64,000 nucleotides of DNA from Cepaea nemoralis (lineage: Eukaryota; Mollusca; Gastropoda; Stylommatophora; Helicidae). Positions 40,753-52,344 of the stretch are shown here, one piece after another. The stretch spans positions 498,501-562,500 of the forward strand of contig JACEFZ010018307.1 in NCBI GenBank assembly GCA_014155875.1, given 5' to 3'. Positions within the stretch are counted from its first letter, which is position 1, and each line of letters begins with the position of its first letter. The notes beneath the pieces were generated by a model that saw only the letters and a program-made list of their open reading frames with translations, searched no databases and had not been told where the DNA came from. The position numbers and the translations under genes are program-made.

Positions 40753-41904
40753 TTTTCAATTGATTATGGATTAGGACTGCTCACTGTCTCAGAGAGTCAG
40801 CTGGTGAAGTTAGAGCGCATACAGAACGAAGCTATGCGGGTCATTCTGGGATGCACCAGAGACACCCCAGTAGTGTGTATACGTTACATCCTTGGTCTGC
40901 CGACTGTTGCTGGTAGGCTCAAGGTGATGCAGGCGAAGGCATACCTTAGAGTAGCTGCAGACACAGACCACCCACTGCATGAGGCGCTGGACGCAGTTAA
41001 GGGTCAGCGACTGATAAGAGGGAAATCATGGATGGCTCAGGCGGAGGATACGATCAGACAGGTGTACCCCTTGGAGAACATTAGGCGTGGAGAGGAGCGG
41101 GTCAGAGTGCCAGCAGTGCAGTCAGAATTGTGCAGAGTTATAATCACATTAAGACGGGAGTGCAGGGAGTGGCCAGCAGGGGACACGGAAGTGGAAATCC
41201 AGCAACTAATTCAATGACAATGCTGACTCGGGTGATGTGATTATCTACACAGATGGTTCGGTGTCAAGAGGTGAGAGAAGTGGCTAGGGGTTCATAGCCA
41301 AAGCTAATGGTCGACGTTTGGTGCAGGAGAGCCTGGCATATGATACCACAACATCCAGCTTAAGAATGGAGGTGGAGGCAGTCACTGCGGCTCTCCTCTG
41401 GATGGAGAATACGTCACACACACACATTGTGATTGTAACTGACTCAGAAAGCATGCTGACGAGGGTGAGGACGGGCAGACTTCGTGCGGAGTGCCTTGCT
41501 TCGCTTCGGAGGACACGGGTGACAAGCATCGCCTGGATCTTTTCTCCGGGGCATGCCGGTGTGCTGGGAAATAAACAGGCGGACAGATTGGCTGGCTCTG
41601 CAGAACTTGGTGGAGTATTGATACATGACAAGGCAGACGTGGTTGCGGACTTGTGGGAGCACGTGTACACCTCGGAGGAGCAAATGGATTACCATAGTCT
41701 GGCAAGAATGAGACAGCGAGGAGTGACGAGGGGATCTGGCCGACGCTCAACGCTCAGAGGAAAGGCGAGACGGATATATAATCAGATTGCTACAGGTACT
41801 ATTGGTGTTGGAACTCTTCGCTGGCTGCTGGGGATGGGGACGGAGCGCTTATGGGAATGGCCCGAGTGCTGTGATGTCGATTCCTAAATCAATCAATCAA
41901 TAAA
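40753..41904 (+). mobile_element. LINE I-A insertion with 10-bp target-site duplication
   Basis: A 5'-truncated I-A copy of 1,152 bp, flanked by TCAATTTTGC at 40,743-40,752 and 41,905-41,914. It holds the end of the reverse transcriptase (YGLGLLTVSESQLVKLERIQ, then AMRVILGCTRDTPVV and EDTIRQVYPLENIRRGEERV), a stop at 41,215, and RNase H. The 3' end is TGTGATGTCGATTCCTAAATC with a (AATC)n tail. It is the least decayed I-A 3' end in the window. Confidence 0.9.
41230..41887 (+). pseudogene. RNase H domain of the I-A insertion
   Basis: DVIIYTDGSVSRG (first Asp) is followed by a TAG at about 41,286. The open frame from 41,318 gives ESLAYDTTTSSLRMEVEAV (Glu), IVIVTDSESMLTRV (Asp), FSPGHAGVLGNKQADRLAGS (His, Asp) and ends TLRWLLGMGTERLWEWPE. 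All four acidic residues and the His remain, but one stop and one frame change against the reverse transcriptase inactivate it. Confidence 0.8.
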
Positions 41905-42339
41905 TCAATTTTGCAGAAAGCTACCTTTGCCATAGCGATTATTGTTCTAATCTCATCAAGACACCTGCCATCGGATGTTATGACTGTTCCGAGATAGATG
42001 TGCCGATTCACCTATTTAAGAATATTCCCATTTATCCTTATATACATTATTGTATTTCTATCTTATTAGAGACGACCATAATCTGTGGCTTCTTATAACT
42101 GAATTCTAACCATAGTTGTTCACTGTGAACAATAACCGTAGCTACAAAATGTTACGATACTGCTTATTGTCTGCAGTCAATATTGTATCATCCGCATATT
42201 TAATGTTATTGATGTTACATCCCCGAATGGTGATTCCTCTCATATCTTCAAAATTTCGAAAGAAATATTTTCATTGTATAGGGAAAATAGATCTGGAGAC
42301 ATTACACATCCCTGTCGCACACCCACAATGAACTGAAAT

Positions 42340-42405
42340 TGATCTACTTCAATAGTGATCAATTAGGGTTAGAAATAAATTGCAAGAAAACAAATGACTG
42401 TCATC
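42340..42405 (+). mobile_element. Short inverted LINE-C fragment
   Basis: Forward reading NSDQLGLEINCKKTNDC matches the LINE-C segment SEQLGLELNCKKTQ that the neighbouring copy (41,915-42,335) carries on the reverse strand. A small piece of the same family therefore lies head-on against it, directly before the 40-bp array. Confidence 0.65.
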
Positions 42406-42463
42406 TTCAAGAACATGATACTATTAAATTAGTCAAGGATCCTTGTTTATGTAACAAAAACAA

Positions 42464-43622
42464 GTATTTTACACTTGTTCTAATGTTCACACTGAAGAAT
42501 ATCATATTTTACACTTGTTCTAATGTTCACACTGATGAATATCATATTTTACACTTGTTCTAATGTTCACACCGATGAATATCATATTTTACACTTGTTC
42601 TAATGTTCACACTGAAGAATATCATATTTTACACTTGTTCTAATGTTCACACTGAAGAATATCATATTTTAAACTTGTTCTAATGTTCACACTGATGAAT
42701 ATCATATTTTACACTTGTTCTAATGTTCACACTGAAGAATATCATATTTTACACTTGTTCTAATGTTCACACTGAAGAATATCATATTTTACACTTGTTC
42801 TATATGAATATCATATTTTACACTTGTTCTAATGTTCACACTGATGACTATCATATTTTACACTTGTTCTAATGTTCACACTGAAGAATATCATATTTTA
42901 CACTTGTTCTAATGTTCACACTGAAGAATATCATATTTTACACATGTTCTAATGTTCACACTGAAGAATCTCATATTTTACACATGCTCTAATGTTCACA
43001 CTGAAGAATATCATATTTTACTCTTGTTCTAATGTTCACACTGAAGAATTTCATATTTTACACTTGTTCTAATGTTCACACTGAATAATATCATATTTTA
43101 CATATGTTCTAATGTTCACACTAAAGAATCTCATATTTTACACTTGTTCTAATGTTCGCGCTGAAGAATATCATATTTTACATATGTTCTAATGTTCACA
43201 CTGAAGAATCTCATATTTTACACTTGTTCTAATGTTCGCACTGAAGAATATCATATTTTACATATGTTCTAATGTTCACACTGAAGAATATAATATTTTA
43301 CACATGTTCTAATGTTCACACTGATGAATATCATATTTTACACATGTTATAATTTTCACACTGAAGAATATAATATTTTACACTTGTTCTAATGTTCACA
43401 CTGAAGAATCTCATATTTTACACATGTTATAATGTTCACACTGAAGAATCTCATATTTTACACTTGTTATAATATTCACACTGAAGAATCTCATATTTTA
43501 CACATGTTATAATGTTCACACTGAAGAATATAATATTTTACACTTGTTCTAATGTTCACACTGAATAATCTCATATTTTACACATGTTATAATGTTCACA
43601 CTGAAGAATCTCATATTTTACA
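42464..43622. repeat. 40-bp AT-rich minisatellite, about 29 units
   Basis: Tandem AATGTTCACACTGAAGAATA plus TCATATTTTACACTTGTTCT. Variants include GATGAAT, CATGTTAT and AATCTC, clustered in the right half. One unit near 42,801 is shortened. A/T content is about 70 percent. Confidence 0.95.
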
Positions 43623-43727
43623 CGTCCTATAAAGGATATGCATCTAACTATCTACTGTTAAATGCTACTTTATTAGGTATGTTGAAACATGCTGAGCCTC
43701 CCAACATCTGGATTTTGTTTGGACATA

Positions 43728-43990
43728 TCCTATTTACAGGACATCGCAATCAACACCAACATTTTATTGCTGTTTGTTGATGTCTTGGCAAGTTTACGTT
43801 CAGTAGTTGACACCTGGATTATGGATCTAATATAATGATTAATTTGTCCCGAACTGTTTCCTTCCATGGGTTTGTGATGTAACAGTGCCATCACATTTTG
43901 TAGGTCTGAATGCAAGGAGGAATAGGTGACCAATATTTCCCTCACTTAGCATGCGACGAGTTCAGGCTTCGAACTCTCGCCCGATCTCGC
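43728..43990 (-). mobile_element. tRNA-derived SINE copy with a replaced centre
   Basis: Reverse-strand B-box-like AGTTCGAAGCCTG near 43,975 and family blocks CAACTACTGAACGTAAACTT, GCCAAGACATCAACA and TGTTGATTGCGATGTCCTGT near 43,730-43,815, but about 140 bp in between does not match other copies. A 35-bp forward fragment of the family end (ACGTCCTATAAAGGATATGC) lies at 43,622-43,642. Confidence 0.55.
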
Positions 43991-44845
43991 GCGTGACACC
44001 AGTACAGTTCGAATGATGGATCAGGTTGCCTGTAAGTGTCTCCCTGAAATCGCCTTAGAGAAACGATATTATTAATCATGGAGAATATGTCATTACTTCA
44101 GAATTGCCAGCACGGATCACATCAAGTAGAAATAAGGTATCAATGCTAGACTAAACGTTACTGGTGTTGGCAACGGGTTTCCAATACCTGAAATATATTA
44201 TCAATAATCACTACACAGTCAGGGGGACAGTCTTTAATTGAACAGAGACAAAACTCACAGAAAATACCAACTTGTTCAACATTAGTAAACAAGAACGTCA
44301 TTTGTGTAAACAGATCTGCCAGGCATGCATAAAACAAAACAAAAAGTGTGCTACAATTACCGAGGACACGAAGTTAAGTGGTGGGAGAAAATAGCGTTTC
44401 ATAAAAGAAGAGTCTGATGTTTAAGAAAAAAAGGTGCATGTGATCCGTTAATAGCTTTAAAAACTAAAAAAATCTATAATTGCATACCAGAAGTAATTTT
44501 TAGCTCAACGATAAGATCACGAAAATAATTATCGCTACTATCAAGAATGGCAAGTAGTTCGACACAGTAATAAGATAATAACAGCGAAACAATTATGAGG
44601 AAAAAAGAAAGCTAATCAAATATCGTAGTGCTGGAGGGAACAAGACATTTAGTTTCGATTTCCGTCATGTGATCACATTTTACCAATATGGTGGAGTAAA
44701 CTGTTCGCTGTGATCTTGAGTAATAAATATGGGTTTCGTGTATGTTTTCTAGTATCAAAAGTTCAAATAAGAATGAACCTACAACAGGTCCAGTAAACCG
44801 GTAGAACATTTCTTTATTCACGAACTATAGCTCAAGAATTATGGA
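43991..44845. other. Unassigned stretch
   Basis: AT-rich with no recognised repeat or gene. Confidence 0.4.
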
Positions 44846-44849
44846 GAAC

Positions 44850-45800
44850 ATTGAAAGAAAAGCTTGACTCTATCAGCCCTCACATTGGAAACACACCGAA
44901 CATTCCAGACAATCAAACAACTAAAGGACGAAATAGCCAGGAGGTATTTGAAACATAGAAAGTTAGTTGACTAGGACATAAATAACCAGTTCATGAACAA
45001 ATTCAAAAAATGCAAATATTAGGACTTGCAGATATGAGGGAAAAGCTGCAAAATACAAACGAATACATAAAAATTACATTATGATATTGAATGGCGTCGA
45101 CCAGTGAGCAAAGACTAAACATTGAGTGAGTCTTATATTGCAACCTGAAAAAAAGGGGCAAGACATTATCAGCACTAAATTTATATAAGAAAGAACAATA
45201 TTAATATATATTAACAAGGCAGTAAAACAACAAGTTTTATACAGGCATATGCCATATGTAACGGCAATTACAGCCCTGGAGACAACAACGAATACTTTGA
45301 TAACCTTACAGACACTTGAAACAATTTTATTGAGAAACATGAATTTATAGTCAAGGGTGATTTCAACGGACAAATAGGTAGACGGAGAGCACCGTGGTAT
45401 GAATGCATGGGATCATCCAACGACACAGACTGAGTGTAAGTACAAGGTGAACACCTACTTTACACGTGCTCTGAACTAGGATTAAATATAACAAATAGTA
45501 GTCGTGCTAAGACCTGGTATAAGTTTGCTTATATATCAACAAACATCCATACTGAAACATCCAAATATATCCATGTCTGCAAAACGACAGATAATAAACA
45601 ACATATTCACACCTACCCTATGCTACTAATGTTAAACTTTGGACATTAGCCAATTCACACTTACGCAACATCAACACCTGCGAAATGAGATGGTTGAGAA
45701 GAGTTCCCAACTTAACTATCCGAGACCGAGTTAGAAATGATGTTATCAAAAAGAAGTGGGATCAATACCTTGTGCCACGTATATTAAAAGGCAGATGATA
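44850..45800 (+). pseudogene. LINE-E-like remnant with internal deletion
   Basis: Forward reading gives an endonuclease trace (EFIVKGDFNGQIGRR near 45,345, with YSPGDNN just before) and then, from ~45,590, a C-terminal trace IFTPTLCY and TLTQHQHLRNEMRW-like sequence resembling the LINE at 39,048-40,079 (IFLPTLCYQCQTLT, TEMRFLRR). The reverse transcriptase palm is missing between them. Stops are frequent. Confidence 0.5.
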
Positions 45801-45936
45801 GAATTGTTTAGCTGTCTCGTTATAATGCAACACCATCAATATCCAGTACTGGCGCAATATCAAGAAAGTCTGATACTAGAGCAAGAGATTTGGCAACAAG
45901 AATATGGGTTCACGACATCAAATACATTATTGCGTC

Positions 45937-48365
45937 TGTCCGTCAAGAATGATGATGACCATTCATTCCATCCAGTCGGGTTGAAAGCTTGGAGCCGTTG
46001 TTCTAGGATGGCTGATAAGGCCTATTTTCGCTAGGAATGCTCTTTGACAATGTGGGCAAAGAATGCTTGACGTTTCAGGAAGAGGATCTCCTTACACTGG
46101 TTTTTCAGGCCAGATTTCCCCCCACAGCTCTTGCTGTCCTGTTTGCTTCACAAGTGACTACATCCTTGCGTAACGAAGTACGCCACGAATTTCGGTCTTT
46201 GGCAGCAGTCTCCCAAGTGTCGTGATGAATTCCAAAAGATTTTAGGGAAATTTTTTTCAAAGTGTCTTTAAACGTTTCTTATGACCGCCTTGGGAGCGTT
46301 TACCACAGCACAGCGCAGCTCGCCGTAAAAAAAAAAAAAAATTCGTTTAGGGAGCCTGTGGTCTGGCGTGCCAGTCAAGTGACCAGCCCAGAGAATCTGA
46401 TTCTTTATTAGTAGAGTGTGGATGCTGGGCATGGAAGCTCCTTCTAGGACTTCTGTGACTTGGATCTTGTCTTACCTTTTAATTTCCAATAGCTTTCTAA
46501 AGCAGACTGCGTTGCAGGGTTTTTATTTCATAACGGGTCACTGGTATACAGTCCACAAACATATAGCAGTGTGGATAATACGACTACTTTGTAGAATTTC
46601 AGCTTTGTTTGTAGGCTTATTACACACATTCTTGTACAGTCTGCCAAAGACCTCGCTGACCGTGGAGATTCTTGCATTCACTTAGTCATCAGTTGTGGCA
46701 GCTGTGACACAGTGCTACCGAGATAGGTGAATTTGTCCACAACATTTAGTATATTACCATTCACTTTGATATTCTGCTCGATGTGTTTAATCCCTCTAGC
46801 TAGCTAGTACACAACTGCAGTCTTCTCTAAGTTGATATTGAGCCTAAAGTTGGCATAGGCATATAAGAAAGCTGAAACGTTGTGCTGCATTCTCCCTCAG
46901 AGTTGGCATATAGAGTGAAATCGTCAACAAATAAGAGCTCTCAGACGGTGTCGCTGGTAGTTTTGGTTTTAGCTTTCAGCTTTCTGAGATTGGACAACTT
47001 TTAATCCATGCAGTAGTTAATGTCTATTCCAATGTCGTTTTTTTTTAAAAGGCATTCATCTGCATAGCTGAAACGCGATGCTGAACAGTGTTGGTACCAG
47101 GACACATTCTTGCTTAAATGCATTGGAGACAGGAAAGGGCTTAGAAAGTTCGCCATTTTCCTGTACTCTTGCCTGTATACCATCATGAAATAACCGCACT
47201 ATTTGGAGAAACTTTCGTCGACAGCCATATTTCGCCATAATCTTCCACACTTCTTCTCTGCTGACTGTACCAAATGCCTTGATAAGATCAGTGAAGGGTG
47301 GAAAACATTTCGGCGTTCAGTTCCTGACAATTCTTTGCAACTGCGTTGCAGCGAAAATCATGTCAACAGTTCCTCGTTCTTTTCTGAAGCCCCGTTGACT
47401 CTCAGGAAGAAGACCTTGATCGAGATGGGCTGTGAGTCGATTGAAAAGAATCCTTGCGAGTATCTTCCCTGCAATAGAGAGCAAGGAGATGCCTCAGCGG
47501 TTGTCACAGGATTGGCGGTTTCCTTTACGTTTGTAAAGGTAGACTACTGTCGCGTCCATGCCATCTTGTCGCATGGTCTCGTTTACCCATATGTTTGTAA
47601 AGACTTGGTGAAGCTGCTCTATTAGAAATGCTCCACGTGTTTTGTAGACCTCTGAGAGGATTGAGTCAGAACCAAGGGCCTAATCTCTGGACAGTTGCTG
47701 GATAGCTTTGTTTAATTCCAACTTTGGTTGGTAATTCAGCAATTAGTGGGGACTTGAGGAAGGCAGTTGATGGTTTCGTCATCGATGGAGGAGGTTGCAT
47801 TTAAGTTGTTGCTAAAATGCTCTACCCAGCGTTGAAGGATTTCTTTCTTATCGGTGACCAATGTTCCCTCATCCGCACTAAGGAGTGGAACTATGCCTGG
47901 TGATATAGAGCCATGGGCCGCTTTTAGCAAGTCATAGAAGTTTTTCATATCATGTCTGTCAGCAAAATTGATAATCTCATCAGCTTTGTTGCTCAGCAGG
48001 AGTTCCGCATGTGTTCACGTTTCTGCTGCATGACTCTCCGGATGTTATTGAAGGCATCTTTTTTATGTTGACTTCGAGTCGTTCAAATATGCCTTGTTGA
48101 GAAAGTGTTTCTCGGCCAGCAATGGTTGATGTCTTCAGAATTTTCATCGGACCAGTATGCTTCCGGTGGGCTGGACACAGGATATCCATAGCAGTGTTGT
48201 AAATTATGTCCTTTAGGAGGACTATCCACTCTATTTCCGCATCTTGGTTAGCTGCGGCACTGGGCTTGAGCTGGCCTTTCAGCATAGTTTCAAATGACAG
48301 CTGCAATTTTTTACTGTTTAGATGGGTGACATTTAGTTGTTGGTGTTTTTTTTTTGTGTGTGTGC
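45937..48365 (-). mobile_element. RTE-like LINE, copy 3, reverse strand
   Basis: The same family as 21,489-24,431, independently inserted and more diverged. The 3' end (GGTCATCATCATTCTTGACGG on the reverse strand) is at 45,937-45,960; the 5' truncation is near 48,365, after the endonuclease. Traces: LSFETMLKGQLKPSAA, LLSADEGTLVTDKKEILQRW, KIMAKYGCRRKFLQIVRLFH, a motif B with Glu in place of Gly (KQECVLVPTLFS) and FVDDFTLYA for motif C. Many frame breaks. Confidence 0.8.
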
Positions 48366-48544
48366 ATTGTTACCGCTTGAGGTCATGGATTAACGGGGCT
48401 AGACTCGCCAGGGGGGACGGACTCCCCTTGGTAAGATTTATTCGTCCTAAATCTAGGACTGGCCTAGCAAGCCAGCAGGGAATTCTTTCCTGCTCGAAGA
48501 AAACACAATAAGCATAAACAGACTGATACAAACGGTAACGGACC

Positions 48545-49081
48545 CTGCAGTCCTTGGGAGAGTTTGATATTATATTTCTCTTTAGGCAGATTGTAAGCTT
48601 CACACATGATGACAAAGCGATCAAGGTATTCATCCATCTGATCCTCCTTCGGGTTGAAGTGGGCCAGTGGGAAGCTCATGGATCCTTGGGAGAGAGACTG
48701 TCCTGAAGAAATTTCACTACTGTGATGGGGAGAACTAGCAATACTGTACATGGAGGCATCAAGATTTTGCAACTTCAATCTCCTGAGTTCCAATTCATGC
48801 TGTCTCAACTGTTCCTCCCTCTTCATTTCCAGTTCCGCTTGCTTCAGCTGTTGGTCTATTTCAGATTGTCGCATCTGCATCTTCTCTCTAGATTCAATTT
48901 CTGCGATTCTAATTCTTTCCTCGCTTGCTTCCTTCTCTCTTTCCTTAATGATGTCCCGTTGTTCAATTCTCCACTCTCGTCCTGCTTCTTTTACATACTT
49001 GCCCAATTCGACACCTTTATACCCTAACAACGTACCTTGTTCTCTCAGCTCTTCTGTCGTAGGTGGCTTTTCGAAAGACAT
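48545..49081 (-). pseudogene. Ty3/Gypsy-like gag, N-terminal part
   Basis: Starting from an internal Met at 49,081, about 175 codons show a long charged coiled-coil (RIEQRDIIKEREKEASEERI, then repeated E/K/R/Q heptads), a Ser-rich linker and FNPKEDQMDEYLDRFVIMCE with YNLPKEKYNIKLSQGL. The last part fits the start of the retrotransposon gag/SCAN-like capsid domain of Ty3/Gypsy elements. The homologous frame ends at about 48,550; the remaining codons to 48,464 look foreign. No zinc knuckle, protease or polymerase follows; an RTE copy lies next (from 48,365). Truncated and inactive. Confidence 0.6.
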
Positions 49082-49285
49082 ATTGATTGGTAACAAAGTT
49101 GGGAAAATGTAAAGCACCCTGAAATACACTTACTCACCACTAAGCGATATGTCCTGAAATTATTTAAGTAATAAATTCACTGACAGTATTCACATACACA
49201 ACTGACGATACAACACAGGGACTTACCCGTCAGCCCACACTCACTTATGATATTGGCCCTAACGTTTTGGAACCAGGTTAAATTA

Positions 49286-50775
49286 TGTTATGTTATATTT
49301 TATTCTAGTGTGTTATATTATATTTGCTATCTTAGGGTTTAGTTATGCTATATTATACTACATATTGTCACTATTAATTTCTCTAGTATTACTTAGTATA
49401 GTTTAATATTGAGATCTAATGTGAGGCAACACCTTACTAGAATCTCTAGTGAAAGAAGATTGAAAGTTTGAACTATCTATCCCGGACGATAGCCAACCAC
49501 TTGTAGCTGTAGCGTCAGCTACGATGATAAGGAATTCTATCAAAGTTGCTGAGGATAGACTTTCTAAGAATAGAAAAATAAGTCACTGGAGAAGACAAGA
49601 CTGAATAGCTCGTAATTCTAGACGGAGTAAAGGTCCCAGAACAAGTCTAATCTTCTGACAGTGTTCAGGCAGACAGGAATGGCGTACAACTATACTTGTA
49701 TGAGAAAGACAGTCTGCCAAGGTTGTCTAGCTATGTGCCTGAAATATAAAGCTCGAGCCCCCAAACTCTAATCACTCTCACCGACACGGAGAAAGACAGA
49801 GTAAAATATTTAAAAGAGACAAACTTTCATATCTTCTCACTCTACTATGACTAAGGTTACTAAGTAAGGTAACAACTAGCTGTTGTAAATGTTAGAAACT
49901 AACAATGTTGCATTTTAATCATAGAAAACACGGTGCGTGCTCCACGGGAGGTCAGCCCTGTACATGAATAGGGGGTTACAATTCCCTCTATTATATTATT
50001 ATATCTATCTTGCTAGGACTGTTGCATCAACTAAACTTTTTAATCACGGATGCAACTTTGGCCTGAACTATGTAGATGGTGGTGGCCAACGGTAAGTTTG
50101 GCCACTTATCTTTTCTTCTGGTCCTTTGATTTGCACAGTGGGTGTAAACCCTATTTAGTAGGTATAAGTGAGATGGTGGTAAGTGATGCTTCACAAAGTC
50201 ACACAGGTTGGCAATCTAAAGCTTGGTGCTGAAGGTGTCAAATCCTTCTAATCTTCTGACCACACTTGTCGGGTACGAAAACTGCTCTAGGAATCTCTCT
50301 AATATATCTAAATATATTATATGGCCGTAATACGCGCCAAAGATAAAACTCTTAACACTTTATAAGTATTTTCTAAGAGCCTAGTGACTAGCATATGTTT
50401 CTACACCGACGTCTGGACTGCAAAAGGCCGAGTTTCGCTATTTCTCCCCTGACCGGAAGTGGTCGTGCCAGGGAGTTCGTTGCTGTTAATTTCTCCGACC
50501 AAATAGTGAAATTGTCGTAGCCAAATTTGTAGATTTGGCTGGGTACACTACTTTGTAAATTAAGCCTCTCCCCTATACTAATGTAACGTATTTCTTCATA
50601 TTACATTCATAACATTAAATAGAAGTTGATTTAAACTATAGACAGGTACTATCGATACATAGATATATAGGAATAAAAACGAATATAGATTCTTATATAA
50701 TTACATAAGGGTTTTTAAGAGAATTCTACCCCAATTTAAGCAAAAGAGGATGGGGAAGCTGGAGACTTCGTCACA
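49286..50775 (-). mobile_element. Candidate 5' LTR of the gag-bearing element
   Basis: Upstream of gag on the reverse strand. A start TGTGACGAAGTCTCCAGC at 50,775 and an end in ...ATAACA near 49,286 would give a ~1.49-kb LTR with TG...CA ends. About 10 bases further, TGGTTCCAAAACGTTAGG (49,275 downward) could be a tRNA primer-binding site. A TTTATATT-like box lies near 49,752. No second LTR is in the window and no TSD can be tested, so the boundaries are conjecture. Confidence 0.4.
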
Positions 50776-51360
50776 CTCAGATACCGACATCACCGAGAAA
50801 AGTTGTGAATGGTTATCACAGATTGAACTATTTCACTATACGATCAACGATAAGCGAGCACTGTTATATTAGTATTGTTTGTCACACCAGCCTGTTTCAC
50901 AAATAACTCTGTGGCGAAGGTTGTCGGTTAGCCAAGACAGCACGTGAACAATGGTGAAATATTTGTTGTAATACGAACGGCTGGCACATACCCTATACTT
51001 TCCCGACGCCGTCTATTTTATACACTATCTGCATTGTGCACACGACACTACAGTGGTGACGTGGCGTTTTGTAGACAACGCCATGCATACAAATGTGCTG
51101 AGTTTACTTTTGTACACCCGCCAGCCCAACTCCGTGCGACCAATGAATCACTTCTCTACGCCACCGTCCGCCCACTTAATTACTTTTGCATACACCACCA
51201 GTGGCGTACGCCAAGGACCCGACAACCTAGGGTAATGGTATAGTTTGTTGTGGTGGCATTAGTAATGGTAGGAAGTCTTCTCGGACATCCGCGCCCGTTA
51301 ACATAACACGGTGAAGTGTATGCTGTTCATGTCTGTCTGTACCTTTGTGTTCATGCGTGT
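50776..51360. other. Unassigned stretch
   Basis: No gene or repeat recognised. Overlapping short forward frames at 50,944-51,243 lack motifs. Confidence 0.35.
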
Positions 51361-51361
51361 C

Positions 51362-51363
<2 letters not shown>

Positions 51364-51406
<43 letters not shown>
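51364..51406. repeat. (GT)n microsatellite
   Basis: About 21 GT dinucleotides, with looser GT-rich sequence to 51,510. Confidence 0.97.
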
Positions 51407-51408
<2 letters not shown>

Positions 51409-51409
51409 G

Positions 51410-52260
51410 TCTTTGTTTTCCAGTGTGTATTTGTTTTTGTCTGTCTGTGTGTTTGTGTGTATTTGTCACTGTTCATGTCTGTGTGTACACGTGTATGTGT
51501 ATTTGTTCTTGTGATGTCTCTGGTCGATTATGCATTTGTGTGTCTGTACGTGTGATTTTTACACATTCCGATAAAGAGACTTGTATCTCTACCAATGTAA
51601 CAGCTATTATTGCTGTAGCTACAACTAATGTTACTACTATTAATACACCTACTACTGCATCCTCCTGTCTTCTCCTCACCAACCACCCAATACCGTAGTC
51701 TTAACCCCATCCTCTTCTACAATTTAAGTGATGACTCGATCACTTGACCACTGCTTGGCCACTACTTGACCACCTCTTGACCACATCTTATCAACATATG
51801 ACATTACACCCCACCATCTTTACTTTTTCAAGGTTTTCAGATTATAGTGAATACGACCCTCAACAGATCATATACTCACCATATTTACTACTATTACCAC
51901 TACTAAGTGATAATCAACCATTCATATAATTGTTTTACAGTTCAAAATATTCACTCTTCTCACGTTTTTACAACCCCCATTACTTATTCCCCTCTACCCT
52001 TCTGTTATGAATTCTCCACACTTCACAACATTTTACATTTTTCCACCCACCAAAAATAAATTTCCCAACTTCCAGATTGTTTTTCACCCACCAAAACAAA
52101 TTTCCCAAGAAAAATAATCCCAGCTTCCAGATTTTTTTCCGCCCGCCGCCTCTACCCACATTTCTAGGATCAAATTGACATACTATACTACTACTAGGTC
52201 ATAACAGAACGGACATAGAGAAACATCTTGGAGCATTTGGAGATCAACGCAATGAAAGAA
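51410..52260. other. Unassigned, simple-sequence-rich stretch
   Basis: Contains a loose CTTGACCAC(T/C)-type repeat at 51,737-51,790 and a diverged two-copy repeat at about 52,036-52,135 (CACCCACCAAAA-AAATTTCCCAA, CTTCCAGATT). No gene supported. Confidence 0.4.
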
Positions 52261-52335
52261 TGATTGATTGATTGATTGATTGACTTATTAATTGATTTAG
52301 GAACCGACATCACAGCATTCCGGGCATTCCCATCA
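52261..52335 (-). mobile_element. LINE I-A, tail-only copy (75 bp)
   Basis: Reverse complement of the I-A terminus: GGGAATGCCCGGAATGCTGTG, ATGTCGGTTCCTAAATCAAT and a (AATC)n tail, matching 41,850-41,904. It is an extreme 5' truncation. No certain TSD. Confidence 0.8.
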
Positions 52336-52344
52336 CATTCCCGT

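Larger units (their letters stand above)
40318..42335 (-). mobile_element. LINE-C, second reverse-strand copy, split by LINE I-A
   Basis: The outer parts, 40,318-40,752 and 41,915-42,335, align with the LINE-C copy at 34,572-36,550 at the DNA level (for example CATCGGATGTTATGACTGTTC and GACATTACACATCCCTGTCG against its counterparts). They are split by a forward I-A insert at 40,753-41,904. No frame remains open. The 5' part stops near motif B. Confidence 0.75.
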
